A stretch of DNA of 64,000 nt from Entomomonas sp. E2T0 (lineage in GTDB: Bacteria > Pseudomonadota > Gammaproteobacteria > Pseudomonadales > Pseudomonadaceae), in assembly GCF_025985425.1 (NCBI RefSeq), contig NZ_CP094972.1, positions 1,736,001 to 1,800,000 of the forward strand, read 5' to 3'. This document shows, piece by piece, positions 40,427 through 50,160 of the stretch; the stretch's first letter is position 1, and each line of letters begins with the position of its first letter. The notes beneath the pieces are model-generated. The model did no database searches. It was not told where the DNA came from and saw nothing but the letters and a program-made list of their open reading frames with translations. Both the position numbers and the translations under genes were made by a program.

Positions 40427-41134
40427 TTAGACAGTATCCTTACCTTGACTTGTTTGGTTGAGATCAGGTAAGGAAAGGCAACGATCAAATAAGGGTGTTA
40501 AGGTTTGATCGTGACTGACAAATAATAAACTACTACCTGTTTTATCACATTCATTAAATAACAGCTTAATAAAACTTTCCCTAGTATCAGTATCTAAAGC
40601 AGAGGTGGGTTCATCGGCAATAATTAATTCAGGTGAGCCAATTAATGCTCTTGCAGCAGCTACACGCTGCTGTTGTCCTATTGATAACTGATCCGCACGT
40701 CGTAAAAATAATGTCTTATCCAAACCTAAATCAGTTAATAAAGACTTAGCCGCTTGTTGAATACTACCAAAGTGTTCATTAGCAACTTGTGTTCTTCGTT
40801 TAGAGAAATGACAGGGAAGTAGTACATTTTCTTCAACAGATAAAAAGGGCAATAGATTAAATTGTTGAAAAATATAGCCAATATGTTCAACACGAAATTG
40901 GTCTCTAGCACCAGAGGAAAGCATGGATAAATCTTGACCTAATAATTGAATAATTCCTTTATTAGCTTTCAAGACACCACCTAATAAACTTAATAACGTT
41001 GTTTTACCACTGCCAGAAGGGCCTTTTAAAAACAACTTTTCATTATAACCTAGTGTGAATTCAGCAATATCTAATAAAGTGGCTTGTTTAGGCCAAGCAA
41101 ATTGTAAATTTTTAAGATCAATTAAGTTAGCCAT
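40427..41134 (-). CDS. ABC transporter ATPase, LolD/MacB type (putative zinc system)
   Basis: The 235-residue ATPase has Walker A GPSGSGKTTLLSLLGG, signature LSIGQQQRVAAARAL, Walker B LIIADEPTSALD and the switch His in LFVSHDQ. The start ATG shares a base with the stop of the upstream DUF2796 gene, indicating coupling. LolD-like ATPases work with FtsX-type permeases that do mechanical or export work rather than classic import. Confidence 0.92.
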   Translation of the reverse strand: MANLIDLKNLQFAWPKQATLLDIAEFTLGYNEKLFLKGPSGSGKTTLLSLLGGVLKANKGIIQLLGQDLSMLSSGARDQFRVEHIGYIFQQFNLLPFLSVEENVLLPCHFSKRRTQVANEHFGSIQQAAKSLLTDLGLDKTLFLRRADQLSIGQQQRVAAARALIGSPELIIADEPTSALDTDTRESFIKLLFNECDKTGSSLLFVSHDQTLTPLFDRCLSLPDLNQTSQGKDTV

Positions 41135-41700
41135 TATTGAAGTTTAAATAATGGTTTTGCAGGGGTTAGATCTATTCCCTTCTGTCCATTATCGCTAATA
41201 TATTGAATGGTTAACTTATTAGTATTAGGGAAATGTTTAAAGAAATAACTTAAATCAAGCTGATTGAGCTCAGTAATATTGGCACAAGTAAAGCTATAAT
41301 TAGCTTCTATATCCAGATGAGTTAGTTTTTGCGCAATATTATTATTTATAGCCTGATTAACAAAAATAGGACTAATAATTTCCTTATCGATAAGGCTACA
41401 TTTTGCAACAGTAGGAATGGCAAATAATATTAATGGATTATTAAGCTGTAGTTGTGCTTGAGATGCTAATGTCTTATCACTCTCTGTTGTAGGAATATGT
41501 TCAAATCCTACTAAATTAATAGCCGCAGAATCTAATCCTATTTCTAATGTATCATCACTAATAGCTATATTTAACTGTGCTCGACCATGCTCATGGGCTG
41601 TTAAACTGCCTTCATATACTTCATCATGAAAGGTTGTAGCCATTGCGGTAGATATTACTAAAGAATAGCAAAGAGAGCCTATTAATAAAAAACAACGCAT
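41134..41700 (-). CDS. DUF2796 (ZrgA-like) periplasmic protein
   Basis: The 188-residue protein has a signal peptide (about 1-21, ending TAMA) followed by LTAHEHGRAQLNIAISDDTLEIGLDSAAINLVGFEH, the DUF2796/ZrgA pattern. Cys pairs near 123 and 161 could form a disulfide. The His-rich loop seen in many relatives is missing, so metal capacity may be reduced. In Pseudomonas, DUF2796 genes lie in Zur-controlled operons with an ATPase and permease; a matching Zur box lies just upstream here. Confidence 0.85.
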   Translation of the reverse strand: MRCFLLIGSLCYSLVISTAMATTFHDEVYEGSLTAHEHGRAQLNIAISDDTLEIGLDSAAINLVGFEHIPTTESDKTLASQAQLQLNNPLILFAIPTVAKCSLIDKEIISPIFVNQAINNNIAQKLTHLDIEANYSFTCANITELNQLDLSYFFKHFPNTNKLTIQYISDNGQKGIDLTPAKPLFKLQ

Positions 41701-41732
41701 ATTATTTGCCCATGATCAATAAAGATTTGTTA

Positions 41733-41747
41733 TGTTATATTATAACT
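41733..41747. promoter_or_regulatory. Zur-box-like palindrome
   Basis: TGTTATATTATAACT is a near-perfect 7-1-7 palindrome. It matches 14 of 15 positions of the core of the Zur consensus TGTTATANTATAACA as I remember it. It is 33 bases upstream of the DUF2796 start, so zinc-bound Zur would be expected to repress the zinc operon. Confidence 0.75.
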
Positions 41748-41868
41748 ATAAATAAAAACAATGTTATAAGAAAAAGCTCTTAATAAACAATTTATTATTC
41801 CAAATAAAGGATTACTTATACAAATTTCTTATTGATCTTAAATAAATTAAAGAATAAAGTTCGCATCC

Positions 41869-42002
41869 TGAACGCTCATGCTGGCAACGATCCATCCGGC
41901 TCAAGTACTGATGACGAGAGATAGCAGTTTTAATACTATATATTTCGGCGACATGCCTTGGGAAGTAGGCGATCCAAAGTGGGGATACTGATTAGGCGTT
42001 CA
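41869..42002 (+). promoter_or_regulatory. Structured leader of the ornithine decarboxylase gene
   Basis: TGAACGC (41869-41875) pairs perfectly with GCGTTCA (41996-42002), closing a 120-base loop. Possible inner stems are GCTGG/CCGGC (41880-41884 with 41896-41900), ACTG/CAGT (41907-41910 with 41925-41928), GCCT/AGGC (41955-41958 with 41967-41970) and ATCC/GGAT (41972-41975 with 41983-41986). The stretch is visibly more GC-rich than its AT-rich flanks. The small ORF at 41878-41991 lies inside the closing stem, so the leader may be a peptide-controlled switch. Confidence 0.5.
41878..41991 (+). CDS. Small ORF (37 aa) upstream of ornithine decarboxylase; candidate leader peptide
   Basis: ATG 41878 to TGA 41989-41991 encodes 37 residues, beginning MLATIHPAQV and ending MPWEVGDPKWGY. 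An in-frame stop lies just 9 bases before the ATG, so this is the full ORF. The composition (Trp, Pro, Gly, Asp) and higher GC content than the flanks look coding-like. No strong ribosome site is seen. It ends 52 bases before the decarboxylase start. I do not recognise the peptide. It could be a regulatory leader peptide (E. coli speF has such an ornithine-sensing leader, SpeFL, with unrelated sequence) or a free small protein. Confidence 0.55.
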   Translation: MLATIHPAQVLMTRDSSFNTIYFGDMPWEVGDPKWGY

Positions 42003-42043
42003 TCCAGTAAAAATGTTTAATAATAAATTTGGAGTAACCCACA

Positions 42044-43216
42044 ATGACCATGACTACTATTAAAGTAGAAGACTACTATGCGCCTGAAACTTTTAAACGC
42101 ATTAAAGAATGTGCTGAACAGCATGACACCCCATTCGTTGTAATTGATACCAAGACCATTGCAAATGCATATGACCAGCTAGTAAATAACTTTCCCTTTG
42201 CTAAAATTTACTATGCAGTAAAAGCTAACCCTGCAGTAGAAATTACTCGTTTACTAAAAGACAAAGGTTCACATTTTGATATTGCCTCTATCTATGAATT
42301 AGATAAAGTGCTGGCGCAAGGTGTATCACCTGAAAAAGTAAGCTATGGCAATACTATTAAAAAAAGCAAAGATATTCGTTATTTCTATGAAAAGGGCGTA
42401 CGTTTATTTGCTACAGATTCAGAATCTGATTTACGTAATATTGCCAAAGCAGCACCAGGTTCAAAAATTTATGTACGTATTTTAAGTGAAGGTTCAAGTT
42501 CAGCTGACTGGCCACTTTCCCGTAAGTTTGGTTGCCAAAGTGATATGGCAATGGATTTATTAATTTTAGCTAAACAACTAGGTTTAGTACCTTATGGAGT
42601 ATCTTTCCATGTGGGTTCGCAACAACGTGAAATTGACGTATGGGATGGCGCTATTGCTAAGGTAAAAGTGATTTTTCAACGTCTTAAAGAAGAAGACAAT
42701 ATTGAACTAAAAATGATTAATATGGGCGGTGGCTTTCCTGCTAACTACCTACAAAAAACTAATGAATTAGAAATGTATGCCAAAGAAATCTTACGTTTTT
42801 TACAAGAAGACTTTGGCGAAGAGCTACCAGAAATTATCCTAGAACCAGGCCGTTCACTGGTAGCGAATGCAGGCGTGTTGGTAAGTGAAGTGGTAATGGT
42901 TTCACGCAAATCTAGAACCGCTGTAGAACGCTGGGTATTTACCGATGTAGGTAAATTCTCAGGTCTAATCGAAACTATGGACGAAGCCATTAAATTCCCA
43001 GTCTATACCGAAAAGAAAGGCGAGCTAGAAGAAGTCATTATCGCAGGCCCTACCTGTGATAGCGCTGATATTATGTACGAAAACTACAAATACGGCCTAC
43101 CCCTAAACCTCTCAGCAGGTGACAGACTCTACTGGCTATCAACAGGTGCTTATACTACTAGCTATAGCGCTATTGAGTTTAATGGCTTTCCTCCGCTGAA
43201 GAGTTATTTTGTTTAA
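42044..43216 (+). CDS. speC: Ornithine decarboxylase, short alanine-racemase-fold type (SpeC of pseudomonads)
   Basis: The 390-residue PLP enzyme converts ornithine to putrescine. The PLP lysine lies in KIYYAVKANPAVEI (about residue 65). Other motifs are SFHVGSQQ, MGGGFPANY, EPGRSLVANAG and the substrate-side Cys in GPTCDSADI. The length and N-terminus (TIKVEDYYAPETF) match the short ornithine decarboxylase of Pseudomonas. Lysine or broad diamine decarboxylation is possible. GGAG at 42031-42034 precedes the ATG. A small ORF with structured leader lies upstream. Confidence 0.88.
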   Translation: MTMTTIKVEDYYAPETFKRIKECAEQHDTPFVVIDTKTIANAYDQLVNNFPFAKIYYAVKANPAVEITRLLKDKGSHFDIASIYELDKVLAQGVSPEKVSYGNTIKKSKDIRYFYEKGVRLFATDSESDLRNIAKAAPGSKIYVRILSEGSSSADWPLSRKFGCQSDMAMDLLILAKQLGLVPYGVSFHVGSQQREIDVWDGAIAKVKVIFQRLKEEDNIELKMINMGGGFPANYLQKTNELEMYAKEILRFLQEDFGEELPEIILEPGRSLVANAGVLVSEVVMVSRKSRTAVERWVFTDVGKFSGLIETMDEAIKFPVYTEKKGELEEVIIAGPTCDSADIMYENYKYGLPLNLSAGDRLYWLSTGAYTTSYSAIEFNGFPPLKSYFV

Positions 43217-43219
43217 AAG

Positions 43220-43241
43220 GTTTGGGGTTTTAGCCCCAAAC
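43220..43241. terminator. Bidirectional terminator between speC and the effector gene
   Basis: GTTTGGGG (43220-43227) pairs with CCCCAAAC (43234-43241) over a 6-nt loop, followed by TTTATT. It fills the 29-base gap between two convergent genes, leaving no room for an immunity gene after the effector. Confidence 0.85.
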
Positions 43242-43245
43242 TTTA

Positions 43246-46200
43246 TTAATTATCATTTATTGATTCAGGTATATTTTTTGTTTCAGTTAATAAGAGTCCT
43301 TTCTTATCAGTGTTCCTAGAAAGTAGTTTTGCATCTGAAAGTTTTGTGCTTTCAGACTTACTCTTATCAGGTCTTGACAGATTATAAATGTAATTAAGAT
43401 CAAAGTTTTCATATGATAATGATATGTGAAATCCAAGAGAAGTATTTATATTTTTTGTTAAAGGAATCCAAGATCTACATATACGATGTTTATCATCTTT
43501 TGCATATATTGCATCCACTGTAAGGTCTGGTTGTTTAGTAGTAGTAATGATAGACTCAATGTCTCCTTTAAGATTTTCTATTATTATTATTTCTTTAGTG
43601 TCTTTACTATCTGTAGCTACTTGAGGAGGTCGATTTGGTAAAATGTCTTTACTGTAATCAAGATTAATCCAATTAGAGTATTCAATATTCAGTGTTTTGT
43701 TATTTTGCGCAAGAGGCGTACCATTTATACCATATTGAATAGTAGAGCCTTCAAGGTAGGAAGATAAATAAATATCCACCCAAACACCTACAATATTAGA
43801 TTTGTCATTGTCTAATTCATAAATATGTTTATATTTTACTACTGGGCAAAGATGAATTTTATAGAGTTCAGTTAATTCTGTTTTTATATCATTATAGCCA
43901 TTTTCATGTTTTCTCCAGTAACATTTTTTCATCCAAGCTTGCAGCTCGGTTCGATATGCAGAGTCAATAAAATATGAGCTTATAAGATATAAAATTCCTG
44001 CAGCAATTGAGAGTATTATTCCTATAGGGCCAGCTGTCATACCTGTAACTAAAGCAATTGTTGAAAGCGATACAGATACCATAATGGAAGCTATTTTTAC
44101 ACCATACCAGATTTGCTCTTCAGTAGTTTTTGCATCTTGATATCCGTTAACGAGATTGGGCATTTCATAAAGACTAACTAAGCATCCTATAAGTAAAACT
44201 CCCCTAGCAGGTGCTTTCATATACCAATCTAGACTATCCGCAGAAATTTTAATTTTTGAAGCCTTTTCATTTATTTTTTCAATAGCATCAATTTTTTTGT
44301 TAATGATAGTGTCTACTTTAAGGTATTTTGTTAGTGCATCAGTAATAATGGGGGTGTTTAATTTAATAATACTATCAATAATACTTATTGTTGAATTTGA
44401 AAGAATCAAAATATTTTTTGCAATAATATCAGTTGTCATTTTCTCTGATTTATATGCATCTATTAACTCACGTATAGCGATGCATACACTGGTTAATGCA
44501 CATCCTAATGATATTACTGTGAATGCTGCATCCAAGTTTTTGGTAGTTTTTTCTAGGTCATTACTTCTTTTATTTATAGTTTTTAAAGTGTTTTGATGCT
44601 TTTTATCAAGGTCTTCTAATATCATTGCTGTAGGGAATTCTTTTAATTTTTTTTCTAATTTTTTGATTGCCTCAGTTCTTTGAGATATCCATTGTGTATA
44701 AAGCTCATTAAATTTTGCTCTAGACATTTTTTTCGTTTTTGAGCCTTGTGGAATTTTTGTATTTTTTTCAAAGTTAGATATAGGCAATTTAAGTATTTTG
44801 TTCCATCTTATAATATCTTTTTGAATTGATATAACCTCTTTTTTCCATTTTATAAATTCGTTAGAATTAGAGAAATAAGATATTGAAAAATTTTTAAATC
44901 TATTATCTAGTATTAAGCCAGTTATTGTATGTAAAGCTAATCCATTGCGTGTTATTAAGTTTGTTTGAATTATTTTTAATGTATCGTAATAAATATTTAA
45001 AGGTGCATTAGGATCATTTAAAATTTTCTCTAAAGTTTTAAATGCTAGATTAGCAATATTATTTGATTTAATACTTTGTGTTACCAAATTGTAAATATCT
45101 TTAGTAACAGTTGTTGTTTTCTTAATTTTTGAGCTAATATCCCGTATAGTTTTATAAATATCAAACTCAAAGTTAAAAGGCGACAAAGTTATAAAATGTT
45201 CTCTATGAAGTTCTACTGTGTCTTTTATCCATTGCCTACCACGCTCTACATGAGAAATATAAAAAGTAACCTTATGGCAAATTTCCTGTGCCATAGTTGC
45301 TTGCTTTATATCTATATTATCAAGACCAAAATCTACTAGAAGTGTTGCTGAGCTACCAATCCCCTCACAATACCCTATGTAATTAAGATAAGTAATGATA
45401 TCCTCTACCCTACGATCAAGCTCATAAGTTGTTTTAGACCAATCTATTAAAGTGTTGAGCATATCGTCTAAATTTAGATCTTCATCAGCTATCTTTAAGA
45501 TTTCTTTAATTGGTTTAAGATATTTAGTTTTAAGTTTAAAGCTTTCATTTATTTTATAATATTGCCTTAAAGTACGGTATTGCTCAATTACTACACTATC
45601 TAATCCTCTTATATGGTTTGTAATCTCTTTTAATAAAGAATAGCGCTTGTATAAGTTATTTTTTGTTTCTAATGGCATTACATCATTAATAATTTCTGAG
45701 AAAATCAGAGATATACAATGTTGAGCTATTTCAATAGCTCGTCTTCCTTCATCTGTTGTATATGCTATATCTTGAGCATAATAAGGTAAGATATTTAATA
45801 TTAGATCATCAATAACTGCAAAAGGATCTTCAAGTATAGCGATCATATTTAAACTTTGATTAGTTTTAGTAGAATCTATTACCTCTCCTTGTCTTATTAC
45901 TCTTTCAGACACTCTTTCTTTAATAGGCAGAGAAGGAGAGCTTTTTTTAGGTGACAATATACTTAATTTTGAAACTACGTCATTTGGTCTTTCAATAGTG
46001 GAAATACTTGTACTATAAAAAGGGTCCAAGCTTTTATCATCAGCGCGCTTTATATCAGAAACAAAAGTTGTGATCTCTTCTAATGGAATCATACGATCTA
46101 GCCAGTTTCCCTCTTCATAAGGAAATCCGTCACTACATAAAGTGGGGAGGTCGACTTTTTTTACCCAGCGATTATCTTCTAGAAATGAGCTTGAGGAAAA

Positions 46201-46638
46201 CATATCTCCCTTTTTAAGCCTATCTGTTAGCTGCACTGGACAAAAGAATAAATATAAAATACTGCAGGCAGGGTATCTTATATAAGGTAGCGATGTTTGT
46301 TTTGTATCTTGTTTGATAAAAAAACTACCTTGTATTTTATACTCATCAAGTTGTTGTGTTGTTTGATCATAAACATATAACCAACCATCACGAAGCTGAC
46401 GCATTGTGAAATGACGGGTTTTTAATTGATTATCAAATCGACTTGTGCGTTGGCATGTTCTACCTGTGTGTAGAGAATCTTCTTTTAAGCCAGTGTCATT
46501 AATGTTAATTAGATCATCAATTGCATAACGCACAGGAGTAATAATTACATCTAGACTATTAGTACAGCAAGCGTCAGTATTAACAGGAAGTTGACTGAAA
46601 CTTTCAGCTAAATTGTTATAGTGTTCATTAGTATTCAT
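43246..46638 (-). CDS. VasX-like type VI secretion effector, probable pore-forming toxin
   Basis: The 1130-residue protein has an N-terminal region about 22-150 (ITPVRYAIDDL ... MRQLRDGWLYVYDQTTQQLDEYKIQG) with the VasX_N / BTH_I2691-type effector pattern. A long helical, charged middle follows. Hydrophobic segments lie at about 702-722, 809-827 and 844-886 (YGVKIASIMVSVSLSTIALV and GPIGIILSIAAGILYLISSYF), suggesting colicin-like membrane insertion. The gene follows the DUF4123 adaptor by 1 base, with AGGAG before its ATG. It is visibly more AT-rich than vgrG, a hint of transfer. No immunity gene is seen. Family assignment is by pattern. Confidence 0.78.
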   Translation of the reverse strand: MNTNEHYNNLAESFSQLPVNTDACCTNSLDVIITPVRYAIDDLININDTGLKEDSLHTGRTCQRTSRFDNQLKTRHFTMRQLRDGWLYVYDQTTQQLDEYKIQGSFFIKQDTKQTSLPYIRYPACSILYLFFCPVQLTDRLKKGDMFSSSSFLEDNRWVKKVDLPTLCSDGFPYEEGNWLDRMIPLEEITTFVSDIKRADDKSLDPFYSTSISTIERPNDVVSKLSILSPKKSSPSLPIKERVSERVIRQGEVIDSTKTNQSLNMIAILEDPFAVIDDLILNILPYYAQDIAYTTDEGRRAIEIAQHCISLIFSEIINDVMPLETKNNLYKRYSLLKEITNHIRGLDSVVIEQYRTLRQYYKINESFKLKTKYLKPIKEILKIADEDLNLDDMLNTLIDWSKTTYELDRRVEDIITYLNYIGYCEGIGSSATLLVDFGLDNIDIKQATMAQEICHKVTFYISHVERGRQWIKDTVELHREHFITLSPFNFEFDIYKTIRDISSKIKKTTTVTKDIYNLVTQSIKSNNIANLAFKTLEKILNDPNAPLNIYYDTLKIIQTNLITRNGLALHTITGLILDNRFKNFSISYFSNSNEFIKWKKEVISIQKDIIRWNKILKLPISNFEKNTKIPQGSKTKKMSRAKFNELYTQWISQRTEAIKKLEKKLKEFPTAMILEDLDKKHQNTLKTINKRSNDLEKTTKNLDAAFTVISLGCALTSVCIAIRELIDAYKSEKMTTDIIAKNILILSNSTISIIDSIIKLNTPIITDALTKYLKVDTIINKKIDAIEKINEKASKIKISADSLDWYMKAPARGVLLIGCLVSLYEMPNLVNGYQDAKTTEEQIWYGVKIASIMVSVSLSTIALVTGMTAGPIGIILSIAAGILYLISSYFIDSAYRTELQAWMKKCYWRKHENGYNDIKTELTELYKIHLCPVVKYKHIYELDNDKSNIVGVWVDIYLSSYLEGSTIQYGINGTPLAQNNKTLNIEYSNWINLDYSKDILPNRPPQVATDSKDTKEIIIIENLKGDIESIITTTKQPDLTVDAIYAKDDKHRICRSWIPLTKNINTSLGFHISLSYENFDLNYIYNLSRPDKSKSESTKLSDAKLLSRNTDKKGLLLTETKNIPESINDN

Positions 46639-46639
46639 T

Positions 46640-47515
46640 TTAAACTCCTGTAACTGAATTTGATAATTGTTGTATTAGAGATTGATAAAAATGCTGAATA
46701 GTAACCTCAGTAGGCAACCCTTTTTCTTTAGGATTCTGAGTGAACCATTCCTTATAAGGGTTATCTTCAATACGAGTAGCGAAGTCATAACCATAGTCAG
46801 CAGATAATTCAAACCACATGGCGAAGCTACGTTCGCTAATTAAGTTAAAAACCTCTGCTTCTTCATAGCAGTAGTCCATCCAATAACTAATTTGCTCTTC
46901 TGTCTTATTTTCAAAAGCATGGGCTTTATGTTCTTTTAGCCAATCATATAAGCGATTTTTAAAGCGAAAATCATTGGCTTTACTGAGTGCTTCTGTTTGT
47001 GGAGGAAGTAAAAAGTTAATAGCTGTTGTTAGCTTTATAGATTTTTCTGCTTTGGTAAATGTTTGCCATTGTGGTGTTTTATCGTTCTGCCAATGGGGAA
47101 TAGGTTTTATCACTTGCCATTGTGTAATTGGTCCCATAATTTCGTTATGTACCTGCTCTCCATAACTATTAAGCCAGTGCCAAGTAATTAATGGATCAGC
47201 AAAACGAAATAGAGCATGACTGCCTGCTTCATCATCTACTACAAGAAATTGTTGTAAATGTTCGGCTATGGTATTGATATCTTGTGTGCTTTCTATAATG
47301 GAAGCAGTAATTGCCCAATCGTATTGGTTTATTTCTTGACGTAAATGAGATTGGTTGAGATTGCCCACTAGAATAGGGCCTATATCATAATTATCATGGT
47401 AAGGTGTGCCAATATACAGGGGCATTATTTTTAACCCTTGATAATTAGCATAAAGGTCTTTAATGGCTGTTTGCCTTAAAGCACCATCAATTAGAAGAAA
47501 TTGATTAATTGCCAT
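46640..47515 (-). CDS. DUF4123 effector-chaperone (T6SS adaptor Tap/VasW-like)
   Basis: The 291-residue protein has FLLIDGALRQTAIKDLYANYQG, MPLYIGTPYHDNYDIGPILVGN and HFRFADP-type HALFRFADPLITWHWL, the DUF4123 (Tap/TEC) pattern. These chaperones load a cognate effector onto its VgrG. Its ATG overlaps the vgrG stop by one base and the effector starts 1 base after its own stop, so the three genes form one module. Confidence 0.92.
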   Translation of the reverse strand: MAINQFLLIDGALRQTAIKDLYANYQGLKIMPLYIGTPYHDNYDIGPILVGNLNQSHLRQEINQYDWAITASIIESTQDINTIAEHLQQFLVVDDEAGSHALFRFADPLITWHWLNSYGEQVHNEIMGPITQWQVIKPIPHWQNDKTPQWQTFTKAEKSIKLTTAINFLLPPQTEALSKANDFRFKNRLYDWLKEHKAHAFENKTEEQISYWMDYCYEEAEVFNLISERSFAMWFELSADYGYDFATRIEDNPYKEWFTQNPKEKGLPTEVTIQHFYQSLIQQLSNSVTGV

Positions 47516-49671
47516 TAAGCATTCTCCTTCGCTTGAGCCGCCATTTGTTCACAAATCTCACAACGAGGTTTTAGTTGTAAAAGAGCATGGCGTTGCGCAA
47601 AAGGAGCTAGTGTTGGAGGAACAGCTTTTTCAATATTAAGAGGTAATAATGGACTAGCAGCAGTACCTGTCATAGGCGAACCACCTGTTACCATTGGAAC
47701 AGAGGTAAAAATACCCGCAGGGTTTAATACAATATGCTGCCCGCCTGCTTTTAAAGTTAAAGATAACCCACCATCAATCACTATACTCATACCTGCTTTG
47801 ATATGTATCTCTTGACCTGCCTCTGTGCTTGAAATAGTGCCAATAGTAGTGTGTTGGCTTTTAGCTACAGTAAGATGGTCATTAGCTAGAATTTGTGTTT
47901 TACGGTCTAGTTGCGTAAGGTGATGTTCTTCAGCTTCGTTCTTGGTATAACGATTTTTCTTAATCGTTTCACTGTGTTCATTATTAACTTGTAAATGACT
48001 ATTGTTATTAACCTGTACGGTATGATTATTTTTAGTGAGTTGCTCAAAATCTTTTTGCGCTTGGATAAAGATTTGCTCATTACCTGCTTTATCTTCTATC
48101 CTAAGTTCATTAGAGCCAACACCCCCTTTAGAGGAACTGGTTTTAAAAACACTTTTGGTTTTATGGGCTGGTAACTCATAAGGAACTTTGTTAACCCCAT
48201 TATGTAAACAACCCGTGATAATAGGCTGGTCAGGGTCACCTTCTAAATAATCGATCATTACTTCCATACCGACACGCGGTATGGTTACTGCACCATAACC
48301 ATCATGTGCCCAACTAGAAGTAACACGGATCCAACAACTTGAACGCTCGTTATAATTACCCTCACGATCCCAATGAAACTGTACTTTAACACGACCATAA
48401 TCATCACAATAAATTTCTTCACCTGATGGGCCTGTTACAATAGCGGTTTGACTCCCTAACACCTTAGGTTTAGGATGCAAACGAACAGGCCGCCATACTA
48501 CTTCCCTTGGTGTCGCCACAAACGCATTACGATAACCTTGATTAAAGTTACTGGATGTAAATTGCAGTTGGTTGTTATTTAGTTCAGGAGAATTAATAAT
48601 GACTTCAATTTTTGATGGCACAATGCTAGCCGCTGATGCCTCTCCACCAAAAGCCTCTAACACTTGTGGTTGTTTACCTTGGTGGCGGATAGTATTGACT
48701 AGCCAAGGGTCTTCTGTATCAGTACTGGGATGTTTATCAACGGTTAGGTAATAACCACTATGTAGGCAAGTAACGTCACTCTGTCCTTCAGCAATGAGAT
48801 GATTGGTTCTTAAGCGTTCAATTTCGATATTAGCTAATTGTTCACCTCGTTTATTATCTACAAAGTGACCAGGGTAATCATAATATTCTAATGCAGGCTC
48901 AACCGCTTCATTGGCCTTTTTACTTTGTTTACCTTCAGCACTACCTGTAGGAATTTTGGCGCGTTTAAAATTATAGTCTCGCCAAGAGGCACTTTGGGTA
49001 CGACTAGCCAAGCTAACGTCAAATTGTTTAATAACCTGTTTATCTGCCACAAAACCTGTATCAGATACATAACTAATGGCTTCAGCTAGAGAAGGAAAGA
49101 TAGGCTGAGAATCACCGAATACCATCAAGTGCTGGGTAGAGTTATGCTCAAAATGAAAATGGATGCCTTCCTCCTCGCATAGACGATGGATAAAATGAGC
49201 AGTTGATTCATCGTATTGCACACAATACTCACGCTCAGGATAAGGCGTAGGGCCTAACCTAAACTCATGATGACTGCCCTCTAAAATACCAAACTCAGCT
49301 AAAACTTGACTAATAATTTGCGGTACAGTTTTATTTTGGAAAATTCGCTGATCAACATTCCTTTCCAATTGTTTAAAGCGAGGTACTAATATAATTTGGA
49401 ATATAGCGTAGTGATTACTGATAGAGCCACGTTTAACGGAATCAATAATCCCATGGATTCCATTCTGCCCCTCTGGGTCGAATGCTAAAAAAGCGGGTTT
49501 ATTGAGTAACTGAGTAATATCGTAGCGAATATGGTCATTAACTAAATTTATTTCAAACGCATAAGAATAGTTTAATGATTCAATACCCTCAAAGCTTAAT
49601 ACTTGTAGCCGAGTATTCTCGAGTCCATCTATAGTGATAGAAAAATGTGTTGTATTAGCAGGGTCAAACAT
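47515..49671 (-). CDS. vgrG: Type VI secretion spike protein VgrG
   Basis: The 718-residue protein has a gp27-like N-terminal part ([21 protein letters not shown] ... [28 protein letters not shown]), a gp5 OB-fold ([29 protein letters not shown] and [18 protein letters not shown]), then a DUF2345/beta-helix tail. The last 25 residues contain CEICEQM, a possible adaptor-binding or metal site. There is no catalytic extension, so cargo comes from the downstream effector. No other T6SS genes are in the window. Confidence 0.95.
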   Translation of the reverse strand: MFDPANTTHFSITIDGLENTRLQVLSFEGIESLNYSYAFEINLVNDHIRYDITQLLNKPAFLAFDPEGQNGIHGIIDSVKRGSISNHYAIFQIILVPRFKQLERNVDQRIFQNKTVPQIISQVLAEFGILEGSHHEFRLGPTPYPEREYCVQYDESTAHFIHRLCEEEGIHFHFEHNSTQHLMVFGDSQPIFPSLAEAISYVSDTGFVADKQVIKQFDVSLASRTQSASWRDYNFKRAKIPTGSAEGKQSKKANEAVEPALEYYDYPGHFVDNKRGEQLANIEIERLRTNHLIAEGQSDVTCLHSGYYLTVDKHPSTDTEDPWLVNTIRHQGKQPQVLEAFGGEASAASIVPSKIEVIINSPELNNNQLQFTSSNFNQGYRNAFVATPREVVWRPVRLHPKPKVLGSQTAIVTGPSGEEIYCDDYGRVKVQFHWDREGNYNERSSCWIRVTSSWAHDGYGAVTIPRVGMEVMIDYLEGDPDQPIITGCLHNGVNKVPYELPAHKTKSVFKTSSSKGGVGSNELRIEDKAGNEQIFIQAQKDFEQLTKNNHTVQVNNNSHLQVNNEHSETIKKNRYTKNEAEEHHLTQLDRKTQILANDHLTVAKSQHTTIGTISSTEAGQEIHIKAGMSIVIDGGLSLTLKAGGQHIVLNPAGIFTSVPMVTGGSPMTGTAASPLLPLNIEKAVPPTLAPFAQRHALLQLKPRCEICEQMAAQAKENA

Positions 49672-49997
49672 AATCCATAGTCCTTGTAATAACCACTTAT
49701 TTTTATTAGATTCCCACTTTTTTTAGGCAAAAAAATACCCATTTTCATTATTTAAAGTAACAATGAAATTAAAGTAAAAATTTATTCAAACGTTAAGTAC
49801 AAGATCTTAAAAAACACCTTGAAGCATTTCCAAAATCTTAGAAGAGAAAAACAATTGACGACAAACCTAATTGCTAAAGCATCCCTTTATCAAGCATCTT
49901 ACATTTTAATTAAGATTACTTTTATTCAGCAATTAGCATGCCATATAAATTAAAACATAATTATTTCAAACAGTTATAACCAACAAACATAAAAAAG

Positions 49998-50013
49998 TGT
50001 GATCTGCTTCAAA
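49998..50013. promoter_or_regulatory. CRP/Vfr-like site upstream of vgrG
   Basis: TGTGA-N6-TCAAA matches the CRP/Vfr consensus TGTGA-N6-TCACA at 9 of 10 specified positions. It is about 330 bases from the vgrG start and in an AT-rich background where chance matches are frequent. Confidence 0.3.
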
Positions 50014-50160
50014 TATTTGCATAAAAATAAAGCGTTTTAAAAATGACAATTAAATCTGTTGTATGACAAAAAACGTCACTTAATAACACAATTTTAATTT
50101 GTTACATGTAATCTTTATGGTTGTTATATGTGAAAATATGCCTAGTTATTTTTAGTGGAG

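Noticed and set aside
41908-41914. CTGATGA, resembling the hammerhead ribozyme core
   Set aside because: No GAAA core segment with stems II and III follows at the right spacing; in the small ORF frame the bases are simply codons for Leu-Met-Thr.
47515-49671. VgrG with a C-terminal effector domain
   Set aside because: The tail after the DUF2345-like region is only a short Cys-containing stretch; no enzymatic domain is visible.
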